Shown here one piece after another: positions 35,588-44,853 of a stretch of DNA of 64,000 bases. Every line of letters starts with the position of its first letter. Position 1 is the stretch's first letter. Origin of the DNA: Deltaproteobacteria bacterium (GTDB taxonomy: Bacteria; Desulfobacterota; Desulfovibrionia; Desulfovibrionales; Desulfovibrionaceae); assembly GCA_031285295.1 (NCBI GenBank), contig JAITWK010000037.1, forward strand, positions 1 through 64,000. The letters run 5' to 3'. Both the position numbers and the translations under genes were made by a program. A model generated the notes under the pieces. The model saw only the letters and a list, made by a program, of their open reading frames with translations, was not told where the DNA came from and did no database searches.

Positions 35588-38500
35588 TAAAACCCACCGG
35601 CAGGGGCATACTGTGACGCATCTCGCCCCATACGGTAAGCGGAAAGCTGCGAAGAAGCGGCCTTGCCATAGTAGGTACCCGGATAATCGGTACTCAGGGA
35701 AGTCAGAATTTTCTCCCACTCACCCATGCTGCCGCGTTGCCGCTGCAACGCCGCCATGTTGTACATAATTGAAAGATAATCGTCCGAGCCGGGGCTGGCG
35801 TAAGTCAGGTATTCCTTGCCGTAATCCAGAGCGTTCTGCAGCAAGCCGGAAGTTTGCGCTATATTCATCAGCGAACCAACCAGATTTTTGATTTTTTCGG
35901 TATCCGCCTGTTCCGGGTTGAGCGCGGCCAAATCTTTCAGGCGTTGCAGAGCATCCTGCCCAATGCGATAGGCGCTTTCCAGATCGTTGTCGCTTTCGGC
36001 CTGACGGGCCAGAAAATAATCCGCGTAAGCCTGCTGCTCCGGCGGCAGGGCGTTCTGTTCGTAAAGCCCCTTCCAGATTGGCATGGCCTCCTGACCTTTG
36101 CCCTGGTTCTCATAAGCCAGTCCCAAGGCATAATCCATCTGGCGCTTGGTGGGCGGGGTAATTTCCCAAAGGCTTACGCGATCGGCCAAATCCTCCACCG
36201 CCTGCCAGCGGTCGTATTCAACCAGAATAGTCAGGCCGAGAGTAAGAGCCATTTCGGAATATTCGGGCAGTTTGGTACCCAAAAAGAAAGGCTCGATAGT
36301 GCGCAGCGCACCGTCCGGATCGCCGCCTTCCCACTGGCTTACGGCCAGGGCCAGACGGCTGTCCGGGTCCAGCAACTCTTCCTGGGTATGCAGCAACGGG
36401 TAGCGGTTCCAGGCGTCGCGCACACGCTCGTAACGCTTGCTGTTCACGCTTTCAGCCGCGAGCATGGCAAAGGCGTTGCGGCTTACTTCTATGGCTTTGG
36501 CGGCCAGAGGGTGATTCGGATCCGCCATGACTATTTCGTTACAAAGCTGGAAAGCGGCTTCAAAATCCTTTTGCCAGACATTCCACATGGCCAGTTTCAA
36601 TTTGACCAGAGGTACCAGCGGGCTATCCGGATATTCGCGGATGATCTTGCGGTAAGCCTCAGCCGGGCCGAGGTTGTACGGCTGCTGAAAGACCCTGAAC
36701 ATGCCGGCCATGGTCGGATCATCGTTAATGCCGTTCTCGGCCAGGCGCATCATGGCAATGACGCCTCCCTCCGTGCCGGGAAAACGCCTTACCGCCTCTT
36801 CATAAACAAAGGTGGCCGCGTCACGGTATTTCTGCGACAGGTAAATATCGCCGATGCGGGAAAGAATAATGTTCGCGTCAGGCGCATCCGGCAACAGGTT
36901 GTAATAAAGCAGGTAGGCCTGCCTGGCCCGGTCAATCTGCCTGGCCCGGTAGGAGGTATCGCCCAGTACGCTGAGTACGGGCGGATAATCCAGATAATAG
37001 CGCGGCCAGCGCTTCTCTACATAATCGATAACTTCATAGGCCTTATCGTAGTAGCCAAGACGATAGAGTGTGCGCGTCAGCCCCAGGGCCGCGTCGCGAG
37101 CGTAACGGCTGTCCGGGTATTCCTGCACCACTTGCACAAATTGCAGCACCGCGTCGTTCAAATTACCCTGGGTGTACTGGTAATCGCCCATGTAATAATA
37201 GGAGAGAGGCACGGCCTCATCTCTGGGATATTGATGCCGGAGTATGGAGAAATAGGCCTCGGCCTCATAGGCGTTGTTGGCCTTGAGCTGCAAAAAACCG
37301 AGACGCAAGTACGCCTCGGAGTTGCGCGGAGAACGGGTGTTAAAGTTGATGGCTATGGTGGTACTGTCCATGATCTCGTTGAAAAATGCCGCCGGATCTT
37401 CGCGGTGCAGCGAGAATATGGCATCGGCCCGGCGATGCAGCACATATTCGCGCTGCCTCCGGTCCAGGTTGTTCTGGCGGGAGAGCCGGTCGGCAATGTC
37501 GTAAGCTACGGCAAACTCTCCGGTGCTCATATTACGCTCAAGATCAACTATGGCCTGCTGCGGCTCCAGCGGCGGATCAACCGGGTTGCCCTGCTCATCT
37601 ACATAGATCACTGGCTTGCCCGGATCGACCGGAGCCACGCCAGCCCCGGTTGTCTGGGCCGCTGGTTGAGCGGCTGGTGGGGTTGTTGTCGGCTCCGCTG
37701 GCGGCGTGGCTGGCTGCCCTGCCGGTGGGATAACCGGCTGCGTGACGCCCGGTTCCGCAGGTAATTGAACGGGAACAGGCTGTGCCTGCTCGACTGGCTG
37801 TGCGTCGCTCGGCCCGGCGGCATCCGGCTGCGCCGGAGTTATGACTGGCTGTTGCGGCTGAGGCGCAGGTTGTACCGGAATTTGTGCCGGTTGTTGCGGC
37901 TGGACCACAGGTTGCGCCGATTGCGCGGGTTGCGCTGGCGGCGTTGGAGTTATGCCAGGTTGTTGCGCTGGCACGTCCGGCGCGGCCTGATCGCCGGATT
38001 GTTCAGGAGTTGTCACAGTTTGTTGAGGAATGGCCGTTGGTTGAACAGGAGTTGCCGCCGGTTGTTGCGCCTGGTCCACTGGTTGCGCCGGAATTTGTGC
38101 CGGTTGTTGCGCCTGAGCGCCACGCTCGGCGTCAGTAACACTGGCAGCCGGTACGTTGATCATCACCGGAATTCTGGCTTCCGCCGGGTCCGGCTTGGGT
38201 CCGTCCTTTACCAGTCTGCTCCGGTAAATGAACGGCGCATCAATGGCTTCATACTCTATTGGCGCTCCGGCGTCAGCCTGATTGGGAACGGCTTCGATCT
38301 GTCCGGCAACGGTAGTGGCTTCAGCCTGACCTTCAGCCGTCTCAGCCGCGTAAGCCGGGCGGGCTTCGAAAATCCGGAAAAAGTTCTGAATAAAAGTAGC
38401 ATCACTGGTCGGTCTGCCTGCCGAACCCGAAGGAGCACCGGGGGCCGGATTATACAAAGGCGGAAGCGGGGCCGGGGGCAAAGTTTCCGGCATGTCCATG

Positions 38501-39870
38501 GGCGGCCATTCCAAAAATTGCTCCACAGCCTCTTCGCCCTCGCCGATGAATGCGTCCTGAGGGGCGTTACCGGGGGCCATTCCTGGCGCGGCTCCGGTAG
38601 CTGTTCCGGGCGCGGCACCAGCGGCATCGGCTGGCTGCTCCGGCGTAAGCACCGGGTAAACCGGCGGATTATCCAATAACTGTCTGGCACCTTCCTGAGT
38701 CATGGCTCCCGGGGCGGGCACGGCGGCGGCATCACTAGGCGTACCGGGCGCTGCATCCAGGGCAGCGGGTTGCACAGCAGCATCAGGAGCATCCACACTT
38801 TGCGCGGCAGGATCAGAAACCGTTGCGCTTTGCGCTACAGGAACAACCGCGTTTTGCGGGTTAGGCTGCGGTGCGGGCTGCGCTATGCCCGGTGCATTAT
38901 TTTGAGCGCCGTCCGGGGGTAATGCCCCTGCGCCGTTTGGCATGTCAGGCACGCCGTCCGCAGGGTCCGCCTGATCGGATATATTCGGCTGAGCGGCCAT
39001 GACCGGATTAAGCACACCGGCGGGCAGAGTCGGAAAATCCGGCGTCAAGCTTTCAGCCGGAGCGGGATTTATATTCGCATCGGCGGCTGGCGGCGCGAGA
39101 TATTGACCGCGAGGAAGAGGCTGGGCCGGAGGTTCAACGGGTTGTGCGGCCTGAGAGCCTTGGCCGTTTCTGTCTTGTTGCGGGCTGGTCAAAACCTGGG
39201 CCGGAGTCTGAGCCGGAGCCGGGGGCTGTGGCGAAACCGGCGCTTGCGCAGCGCTTTTGCTCCCCGGATCGGTCAACGCGGAGGCAGGAAGACTGGCTGG
39301 AGCCACTGGCGGATTGGGAGCCGGGGCTGGTTGCGGTGGCTGATTTTGGGCCGGAGCCTGCGCCGGGCCGGGCGGTGTCGGCTGGCCGGATTGTCCAGTC
39401 TGGCCGGATTGCGCGGGTTGACCAACCTGCGCGGGCGGCACCCATCTGGCACCCAGAGGGTTTTTAAAAATATCAATTTGAATCAGACCGGATTGCGGTC
39501 TGGTGACCACAAAACCGAAGGCCGGATCTTTGAGCAGCAGGATTAAACCGCGTTCACCCGGAACTATGCCGTTAAAAAGCAGCGCCTCCGGAGGCGGAGC
39601 AACCATCAGCCCGCCGGGCAGTTTGTCGAGCAATTCGGGCCAGATCATCTCAACGCTTTGCGGGCCATTACGGACAATCGACGATGGTGCGCCTGCGTCC
39701 GTGCCATTCAGACGCAGCAACACCCGCTCGCGCACCGCCCTGGCATCCTGCAGGGTCCATTCAGCCGAGACCGCAGCCGCGCCGCTGGCGTAAGCCGGAA
39801 TGAAAAAGCAGGCCCATAACGACAAAACCAACAGGGCCAGCCAAGTTATTTTATACGCGCGCTTGCTCAC
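35587..39870 (-). CDS. Very large exported TPR protein with Pro/Gln/Ala-rich linker
   Basis: 1427-residue envelope protein. Residues about 8-30 form a signal sequence (LALLVLSLWACFFIPAYA), with a cysteine in its hydrophobic core. Residues about 30-145 form a small folded N-domain. Residues about 145-790 are low complexity, dominated by Pro, Gln and Ala with many QPAQ/QQPA/APAQ units. The C-terminal third consists of tetratricopeptide-like helical repeats (for example LGFLQLKANNAYEAEAYFSILRHQ split over two helices, and GDIYLSQKYRDAATFVYEEA). The layout suggests a periplasm-spanning scaffold. It follows a sigma-54 activator gene on the same strand. Function unknown; I recall TPR proteins at similar loci in Desulfovibrio. 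Confidence 0.85.
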   Translation of the reverse strand: MSKRAYKITWLALLVLSLWACFFIPAYASGAAAVSAEWTLQDARAVRERVLLRLNGTDAGAPSSIVRNGPQSVEMIWPELLDKLPGGLMVAPPPEALLFNGIVPGERGLILLLKDPAFGFVVTRPQSGLIQIDIFKNPLGARWVPPAQVGQPAQSGQTGQSGQPTPPGPAQAPAQNQPPQPAPAPNPPVAPASLPASALTDPGSKSAAQAPVSPQPPAPAQTPAQVLTSPQQDRNGQGSQAAQPVEPPAQPLPRGQYLAPPAADANINPAPAESLTPDFPTLPAGVLNPVMAAQPNISDQADPADGVPDMPNGAGALPPDGAQNNAPGIAQPAPQPNPQNAVVPVAQSATVSDPAAQSVDAPDAAVQPAALDAAPGTPSDAAAVPAPGAMTQEGARQLLDNPPVYPVLTPEQPADAAGAAPGTATGAAPGMAPGNAPQDAFIGEGEEAVEQFLEWPPMDMPETLPPAPLPPLYNPAPGAPSGSAGRPTSDATFIQNFFRIFEARPAYAAETAEGQAEATTVAGQIEAVPNQADAGAPIEYEAIDAPFIYRSRLVKDGPKPDPAEARIPVMINVPAASVTDAERGAQAQQPAQIPAQPVDQAQQPAATPVQPTAIPQQTVTTPEQSGDQAAPDVPAQQPGITPTPPAQPAQSAQPVVQPQQPAQIPVQPAPQPQQPVITPAQPDAAGPSDAQPVEQAQPVPVQLPAEPGVTQPVIPPAGQPATPPAEPTTTPPAAQPAAQTTGAGVAPVDPGKPVIYVDEQGNPVDPPLEPQQAIVDLERNMSTGEFAVAYDIADRLSRQNNLDRRQREYVLHRRADAIFSLHREDPAAFFNEIMDSTTIAINFNTRSPRNSEAYLRLGFLQLKANNAYEAEAYFSILRHQYPRDEAVPLSYYYMGDYQYTQGNLNDAVLQFVQVVQEYPDSRYARDAALGLTRTLYRLGYYDKAYEVIDYVEKRWPRYYLDYPPVLSVLGDTSYRARQIDRARQAYLLYYNLLPDAPDANIILSRIGDIYLSQKYRDAATFVYEEAVRRFPGTEGGVIAMMRLAENGINDDPTMAGMFRVFQQPYNLGPAEAYRKIIREYPDSPLVPLVKLKLAMWNVWQKDFEAAFQLCNEIVMADPNHPLAAKAIEVSRNAFAMLAAESVNSKRYERVRDAWNRYPLLHTQEELLDPDSRLALAVSQWEGGDPDGALRTIEPFFLGTKLPEYSEMALTLGLTILVEYDRWQAVEDLADRVSLWEITPPTKRQMDYALGLAYENQGKGQEAMPIWKGLYEQNALPPEQQAYADYFLARQAESDNDLESAYRIGQDALQRLKDLAALNPEQADTEKIKNLVGSLMNIAQTSGLLQNALDYGKEYLTYASPGSDDYLSIMYNMAALQRQRGSMGEWEKILTSLSTDYPGTYYGKAASSQLSAYRMGRDASQYAPAGGF

Positions 39871-39987
39871 AATATACCGTTTGTCGTTCTGCCGGAGCAG
39901 AGTTGCTGGTTGCGAAAGTTTAAACCTTATTTATTATCGGTTGTTCTTGCAATAAACATACCCTTAAAGCGTTTTATCGCGGCAGAT

Positions 39988-41073
39988 TTATTCCATATTT
40001 CGCTTTTTCAGTTTCTCGATCAGAGTGGTGCGCTTGATACCCAGCACCTCGGCCGCCTGGTTCTTGACCCCGCCCGCTACTTCCAGCGCCTCGCGCAACA
40101 GTCTTTCTTCCATATTGTCCAGAAAATCGCGCAGGTTCATCTGGTATTTTTGCAGATCCGCCAAAGTAGGCCAGACAAAAGATTGCGGAACCGCCGTATC
40201 TGAGAGCGAAGCAGACGGCGTGACCAGCGAAGAAACGTCTGCCACAGCGCCTGTCGAAGAAGCAACCGAGGCGGCTGCCATAGCCGCAAGCGGCATCTCG
40301 GCCAGATTATCCAGAATTTTGCGTGGCAAATCCTCAACCGAGGCAGTATTGCCCTCGGTAAGGATGGAGAGCCGCTCCATAATATTTTCCAGCTCACGCA
40401 CGTTGCCCGGCCAGGCGTAAAACTCCAGTGCCCGCTTGACTTCCGGGGAGAAGCTGATTTTTTTGCGCCCGCCCTTACGGCAGAAACTGCCCATAAAATA
40501 ATCGGCCAGCACAGCAACATCGCCGCCGCGCTCGCGCAATGGCGGCAGATGCAGGGGAATCACGTTAAGACGATAGAACAAATCTTCCCGAAAACGCCCG
40601 GCTTCAACCTCTTTTTCCAGATCCCGGTTGGTGGCGGCCACTACGCGCACATCCACCTTTTTGCTGCCGGTTCCGCCTACGCGCTCGATTTCCTTTTCCT
40701 GCAGGACTCGCAAAATCTTGACCTGCAAGCCCAGTTCCATTTCGCCTATTTCATCCAGAAAAATGGTGCCGCCGTCCGCCAGTTCAAAACGCCCGGGACG
40801 CATACGCAAGGCATGGGTAAACGCCCCTTTTTCATGCCCGAAAAGTTCCGACTCCAGCAAATCCTTGGGAATGGCCCCACAGTTGATGGGGACGAAAGGC
40901 TTGTCACAACGGCTGCTGTTACGGTGCAGGGCCCGCACCAGCAATTCCTTGCCCGTGCCCGATTCGCCGGTAACCAACACGGTGCTGTCGGTGGGGGCCA
41001 CCTTGCCCAGAACCCGGAACACTTCCTTTAAAGAAGTGCTCTGTCCGATGATTTCTGTGGTATCAAGCTCCAT
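39988..41073 (-). CDS. Sigma-54-dependent activator, AAA+ and Fis-type HTH, without receiver domain
   Basis: 361-residue enhancer-binding protein. The AAA+ domain starts almost at the N-terminus (IIGQS), with Walker A GESGTGKE and Walker B IFLDEIGEM, then an Ala/Ser-rich linker (about residues 250-285) and a C-terminal Fis-type helix-turn-helix (NQAAEVLGIKRTTL). There is no N-terminal sensory domain. The loop that contacts sigma-54, normally GAFTGA, reads GAFTHA. ATG 41073 follows GGGGGGCAGG. The next gene downstream is the giant TPR protein, and a flagellar rod-type gene lies just upstream, so a flagellar regulator of FlgR/FlbD type is plausible but unproven. Confidence 0.85.
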   Translation of the reverse strand: MELDTTEIIGQSTSLKEVFRVLGKVAPTDSTVLVTGESGTGKELLVRALHRNSSRCDKPFVPINCGAIPKDLLESELFGHEKGAFTHALRMRPGRFELADGGTIFLDEIGEMELGLQVKILRVLQEKEIERVGGTGSKKVDVRVVAATNRDLEKEVEAGRFREDLFYRLNVIPLHLPPLRERGGDVAVLADYFMGSFCRKGGRKKISFSPEVKRALEFYAWPGNVRELENIMERLSILTEGNTASVEDLPRKILDNLAEMPLAAMAAASVASSTGAVADVSSLVTPSASLSDTAVPQSFVWPTLADLQKYQMNLRDFLDNMEERLLREALEVAGGVKNQAAEVLGIKRTTLIEKLKKRNME

Positions 41074-41232
41074 CCTGCCCCCCAAGAGCAATTAACGCTT
41101 AAAATATTCCCGTCAAGATTATGACAGAATCAACAAACATGGAAGGCTTTTAGGTAATTATTTTTGAATAAATCTAGATTTTTTCTTGAAAATATAACAC
41201 GAGGACATACGATTATGTATTTTTATTTTCCA

Positions 41233-41381
41233 GGGGCTGCTTCCAAACAAATAATTTTGCTCCAAGAGCAAGAAATCCGGTCTTTTTTTGCGGAGGAAGT
41301 GTACTCTTTTCGTACTCGACCGCAGCAAAAAAGACCGGATGACGCAGATATTGGACAAAAGAATTGTTTGGAAGCAGTCCC
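41233..41381. repeat. Full intergenic palindromic element, copy 5
   Basis: 149 bp with 18-base arms of the form GGG-CTGCTTCCAAACAA and complement, unlike those of any other copy. Inner stem CCGGTCTTTTTTTGC/GCAAAAAAGACCGG, core GTGTACTCTT...CGTACTCGAC on the + strand. Its last base is in the stop codon of the rod-type gene. Confidence 0.9.
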
Positions 41382-41761
41382 TAGACCTTCATATCCAATA
41401 CTACCCCCATAATATCATCCGTGGTGCGCACCACCATGGCGTTGGCCGAATAGGCGTTTTCCAGCGAAACCATCTGGATGGCTTCGCGCTCCAGGCTGAC
41501 GTTGCTGCCCTCGCGCAAAGCTCCGGCTGTAGGGCTGATATCAATGGTATCCGGCGGCAGGGCCGGAATGGCCGGGCCAGGCGAAATATCATGACTGATT
41601 TCACCTACCCGGTTGCCGTAACCCTGGGGACCGGTCTCGTAATAAGCGCGACCAGCCTTGAAATATGGCGTGTTGATGTTGGCGATGTTGTCGGCGGTTA
41701 CCTGCATTCCAACGCCGAAAGCGCCAAGAGCGGAAACTGAAGTGTTCAGCAAGCTTTGCAT
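41381..41761 (-). CDS. Flagellar basal-body rod-type protein
   Basis: 126-residue protein of the flagellar rod/hook family (FlgB/FlgC/FlgG type). The N-terminus has the rod-domain pattern SALGAFGVGMQVTADNIANINTP, shortened here to its diagnostic NIANINTP, and the C-terminus has SNVSLEREAIQMVSLENAYSAN, diagnostic part VSLEREAI, the paired terminal helices that stack in the rod. The segment between is short, as in FlgC. No other flagellar genes are adjacent, so the precise rod position is uncertain. It is transcribed toward the sigma-54 activator, which may be functionally related. Confidence 0.85.
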   Translation of the reverse strand: MQSLLNTSVSALGAFGVGMQVTADNIANINTPYFKAGRAYYETGPQGYGNRVGEISHDISPGPAIPALPPDTIDISPTAGALREGSNVSLEREAIQMVSLENAYSANAMVVRTTDDIMGVVLDMKV

Positions 41762-41827
41762 GGTTTTATCCCCATACCATGAACATTACGCGCAACTGCC
41801 GGGCTTGGCAACCTCAGGAATAATAAG

Positions 41828-41884
41828 GTAGCGCCCATATTTACCGTCATGCACTACCTCAACATAACGGTAAAATCAGGCACT
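41828..41884. repeat. Shortened intergenic palindrome after the glycosyltransferase-like gene
   Basis: 57 bp, arms TAGCGCC/GGCACTA and inner TTTACCGT/ACGGTAAA stem of the family; the core is absent. It lies between the 3' end of the next minus-strand gene and the rod-type gene. Confidence 0.6.
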
Positions 41885-41895
41885 ACTGCGAAATT

Positions 41896-42912
41896 CTATT
41901 CTTTGGTCCTGCCCGCCAGGGAAAAATAATACTCGGAATAAACATCGCTCAACCTGCCGGTCAGTTCTATGCCAAGCATGTCATAGGATGACGCTATGAA
42001 AGCCCGCCGGGTATCCAACTGTTCCAGCCGTTGTTTCGAGGCTTCTTCCCGCAAAAGGGATTCCAGCGTGTTTACAACTTCCACCGCCCTGTGCCGGGCC
42101 AGATGCTGGCGCATCACCAAATCGCGCCCGTTCGCGGCGATTTCAGCAAGGCGTTCCGGCTCCGCAAGGGCAGCGGCAGCGATTTCCGCAGCCTGTTGCC
42201 AGTTGTTACGCACATAAAGCGGCAGGATATTCACACCCGGCGTAAACAACTCCTCCAGGCCATGATGGCAGTGTTCCATCAATAAGGCCGCTCCGCAGCT
42301 CATGGCTTCGAAACAGCGGTAATTTACTTCGGAACAGGCCGTCTGATTCAGAGCAATTTTTGAACGGCAAAAAATATCCTCATATGCTCCGGAGTGGATG
42401 AACAAAGGTTGCGCCCGCCTGAATCCCTGCAAAAATCCTTCCCGATCCGGGTTGTTTGGATGTTTGCGGGTACCGACAAAAGAGACCGGGATATCCCGTT
42501 CGCCCATGGGCAGCAACTCCGCCGAATCCGGAGCGCAAAGCGGCAGCCAGCGAACCTGGACGCGCTCATGCGGAAACATGGGCACATGGTCCTTCTGCGC
42601 GACAAAAACCGCGTCAAAAGCGTTGGCAAAGCCGAAATGCCAAATCTGGCAATAGGTATCAATTGAATAATGCACCGTTGCGCAGGGCAATTCCTCAATG
42701 CCCGGAAGGTAGGGCAGATTGCTCAAGTCGCACCAAAACAGGCAATCCGGAACAAAACCGGCGGAGCAGACCTGTTCGTAAAGCTTTTGCGCTTTGCGCG
42801 GAGAGGTCACGACAATGTCGCACCCTTCCGAGAACCCCACAGTGACAACGTCATGCCCGAGTTCCCGGAACGATGGGACGAGTCTGGTGGAATCGACATT
42901 CAGTATCTTCAT
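41896..42912 (-). CDS. CgeB-like glycosyltransferase-family protein
   Basis: 338-residue protein resembling bacterial GT-B glycosyltransferases of the CgeB/DUF3880 group. Support comes from the DCLFWCDLSNLP region followed by HYSIDTYCQ (acceptor half), VSFVGTRKHPNNPDRE at the domain junction, and a donor-half block with NQTACSEVNYRCFEAMSCGAALL, core motif RCFEAMSCGA. The substrate is unknown; such proteins modify surface glycans or flagellins. ATG 42912 begins MKILNVDS. It lies downstream of purH(N) in the same direction with a 57-base gap. Confidence 0.72.
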   Translation of the reverse strand: MKILNVDSTRLVPSFRELGHDVVTVGFSEGCDIVVTSPRKAQKLYEQVCSAGFVPDCLFWCDLSNLPYLPGIEELPCATVHYSIDTYCQIWHFGFANAFDAVFVAQKDHVPMFPHERVQVRWLPLCAPDSAELLPMGERDIPVSFVGTRKHPNNPDREGFLQGFRRAQPLFIHSGAYEDIFCRSKIALNQTACSEVNYRCFEAMSCGAALLMEHCHHGLEELFTPGVNILPLYVRNNWQQAAEIAAAALAEPERLAEIAANGRDLVMRQHLARHRAVEVVNTLESLLREEASKQRLEQLDTRRAFIASSYDMLGIELTGRLSDVYSEYYFSLAGRTKE

Positions 42913-42969
42913 ACTACCGCCCCCGTTCCGAAAGTCTTCCCTGCAAAATCAAGCGCCCGCTTTACCGCC

Positions 42970-43560
42970 TTAGCCCCGCATCCAATCGGCAATCATGGCG
43001 TCATAAGCCGAAGTAGCCGCAAAAGCGGCGGCAGCGGTCTCGCGCCTGAAATCCAGCGACACGCTCATGTTGTTAGCTTCCAGTTCGCGGCGGGCCTGAT
43101 CATAAAAACGCACGCCCGGCAGCACCAGAATTGAATGATAATTTTTGGCTGAAGCGCGCAGCAGACAAGGGCCGCCGATATCGATTTCCTCAATGACGGA
43201 TCTGGTGTCCAGCCCTTTGGCCAAAGCTCCGGAAAAATCGTACAGATTCACACAGACCAGATCAAAGGGGCGGATATCAAACTCCCGCAGGGTTTGCAGA
43301 TGCTCCGGCTTGTCCTTGTCGGCCAGGATGCCGCCATGAATAAAGGGGTGCAGGGTTTTGACCCGCCCACCAAGAATTTCCGGAAATCCGGTAACTTCGC
43401 TCACCTGGGTCACGGACAGACCGGCCTCTTTGAGGGTCTTGAAAGTGCCGCCAGTTGAAACCAGTTCCACACCCCGCCCGGCCAGAAAAGAAGCGAATTC
43501 CACCAGGCCGCTTTTATCCGTTACGCTGAGCAGAGCCCTTTTTATTTGCAGATGATCCAT
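42970..43560 (-). CDS. purH: Stand-alone IMP cyclohydrolase (PurH N-terminal domain)
   Basis: 196-residue protein matching only the MGS-fold N-terminal domain of PurH, which closes FAICAR to IMP in the last step of purine synthesis. Seen: ALLSVTDKSGLVEFA, STGGT, GGRVKTLHP (the catalytic Lys region) and IDIGGPCLLRASAKN. The AICAR formyltransferase half of normal PurH (about 520 residues) is absent, and the frame ends cleanly, so this looks like a split system rather than truncation. The transformylase must be encoded elsewhere. It starts divergently from ribF. Confidence 0.9.
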   Translation of the reverse strand: MDHLQIKRALLSVTDKSGLVEFASFLAGRGVELVSTGGTFKTLKEAGLSVTQVSEVTGFPEILGGRVKTLHPFIHGGILADKDKPEHLQTLREFDIRPFDLVCVNLYDFSGALAKGLDTRSVIEEIDIGGPCLLRASAKNYHSILVLPGVRFYDQARRELEANNMSVSLDFRRETAAAAFAATSAYDAMIADWMRG

Positions 43561-43607
43561 TTTATCTCCTGAAAGATTAACTTAAAAAAATATTATAGCC
43601 GGGAAGG

Positions 43608-43619
43608 GTCAGATCTGAC
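43608..43619. promoter_or_regulatory. Perfect 12-bp palindrome in the purH-ribF divergent region
   Basis: GTCAGATCTGAC is a perfect palindrome 48 bases before purH and 96 before ribF. It could be an operator; nothing else in the sequence supports it. Confidence 0.25.
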
Positions 43620-43714
43620 AAGAGAGTATAGCTGGTGTAGCTTGAATAAGCACAGTTTTTGCGGTAGCTCTTTCCAAAATATAAATAACGAAACTGCTCT
43701 AAGGATAAAACGCC

Positions 43715-44776
43715 TTGATTATACTGCAAAACGCCGCGCAAGCAGCCGAACTTTCTCAAAACGTCTTCAGCCGCGGAACCGTGCTGACCTGGGGCAACTT
43801 TGACGGAGTACACCTGGGGCATCAGGCGCTGATTCGCGCTACAGCCGCCAAAGCCAGCGAGTTGGGCCTGCCCTCCGTAATCATGACCTTTGAGCCGCGT
43901 CCGGCCCAATTTTTCGCGCCGGACAAAGCCCCTAAATCCATCGTCGATCTGGAAGACAAGCTGGCCCTGCTGGCCGGGCTTGGAATTGACTACACTCTGG
44001 TATTGCCCTTTGACGCCGCCACCGCCGGGCTTGAGGCGGGAGAATTTTTGCGCCTGCTGCCGCTGCAAACCCTGCGCGCCAAGGCCATGGTACTGGGTTA
44101 CGACCTGGCTTTTGGACGCCATCGTCAGGGTGATTTTGAATTTCTGCGCGGACACGCGGCGGAATACGGCTACACGCTTGAGCAAATTCCGCCCCTGCTG
44201 GCGGACGGGCAAGCCATTTCCTCCACCCGCATCCGTCGGGAACTGGCCGCCGGGCGCCTCGATGAACTGCCCAGGCTTCTGGGGCGCAGGCATAGTGTGC
44301 ATGGCCCGGTGCGGCACGGCTTCCAGCGTGGTCGCAATCTGGTGGGCTTTGCCACCGCCAATCTGGATCCGGGCGGCCTGCTGCTGCCGCCGAACGGCGT
44401 ATACGCCTGCCTGGCCAGGCAAACCAGCCAAGCCGGTCCGCCTCAGCGCTCCTTTCAGGGCGGTCAGGAACTTCCGGCCAGTCAGGCCCGGCAAAACGGA
44501 CGCGGCGGGCAATATTGGACGGCTGCCTGCAATCTCGGCCTGAATCCCAGCTTTGGGGGGAACCAGACTTCGCTGGAAGCGCATCTGCTGGATTTTTCCG
44601 GTGACATTTACGGTGCGGACCTGCGCCTTTATTTCATCGAATACCTGCGGGCGGAAAAAACCTTTGCCGGGCCGGAAGAACTGGGACGGCAAATCGGCCT
44701 GGATGTGGAGAGAACCAGGGCGGCTACGGCGAAAGAGCTGGCGGATCCTTTGTTTTCGCAAATTTATCCCTTATAG
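43715..44776 (+). CDS. ribF: Bifunctional riboflavin kinase/FAD synthetase
   Basis: 353-residue enzyme that phosphorylates riboflavin to FMN and adenylates it to FAD. The N-terminal FAD synthetase domain has TWGNFDGVHLGHQ and ISSTRIRREL. The C-terminal kinase domain keeps GPVRHGFQRGRNLVGF and NGVYAC, but the usual PTAN is ATAN, and about 30 extra Gln/Gly/Ser-rich residues follow YACLAR. The final ELGRQIGLDVERTRA matches the family ending. The TTG start at 43715 is supported by TAAGGA 8-9 bases upstream. It is probably followed in the same transcript by the exported-protein gene. Confidence 0.9.
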   Translation: MIILQNAAQAAELSQNVFSRGTVLTWGNFDGVHLGHQALIRATAAKASELGLPSVIMTFEPRPAQFFAPDKAPKSIVDLEDKLALLAGLGIDYTLVLPFDAATAGLEAGEFLRLLPLQTLRAKAMVLGYDLAFGRHRQGDFEFLRGHAAEYGYTLEQIPPLLADGQAISSTRIRRELAAGRLDELPRLLGRRHSVHGPVRHGFQRGRNLVGFATANLDPGGLLLPPNGVYACLARQTSQAGPPQRSFQGGQELPASQARQNGRGGQYWTAACNLGLNPSFGGNQTSLEAHLLDFSGDIYGADLRLYFIEYLRAEKTFAGPEELGRQIGLDVERTRAATAKELADPLFSQIYPL

Positions 44777-44853
44777 TATTATTGGTGTTTTTGCTCATGC
44801 CTCTGCGGCCAAAGGCAAACCTCTTTGGAAATCCATTTAACGGGGTACCTAAA

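Noticed and set aside
35854-38679. Long plus-strand frames (636 and 304 residues) opposite the TPR gene
   Set aside because: The minus-strand protein has a signal sequence and clear TPR repeats. The plus-strand products are Arg/Leu-rich shadows of its Pro/Gln repeats.
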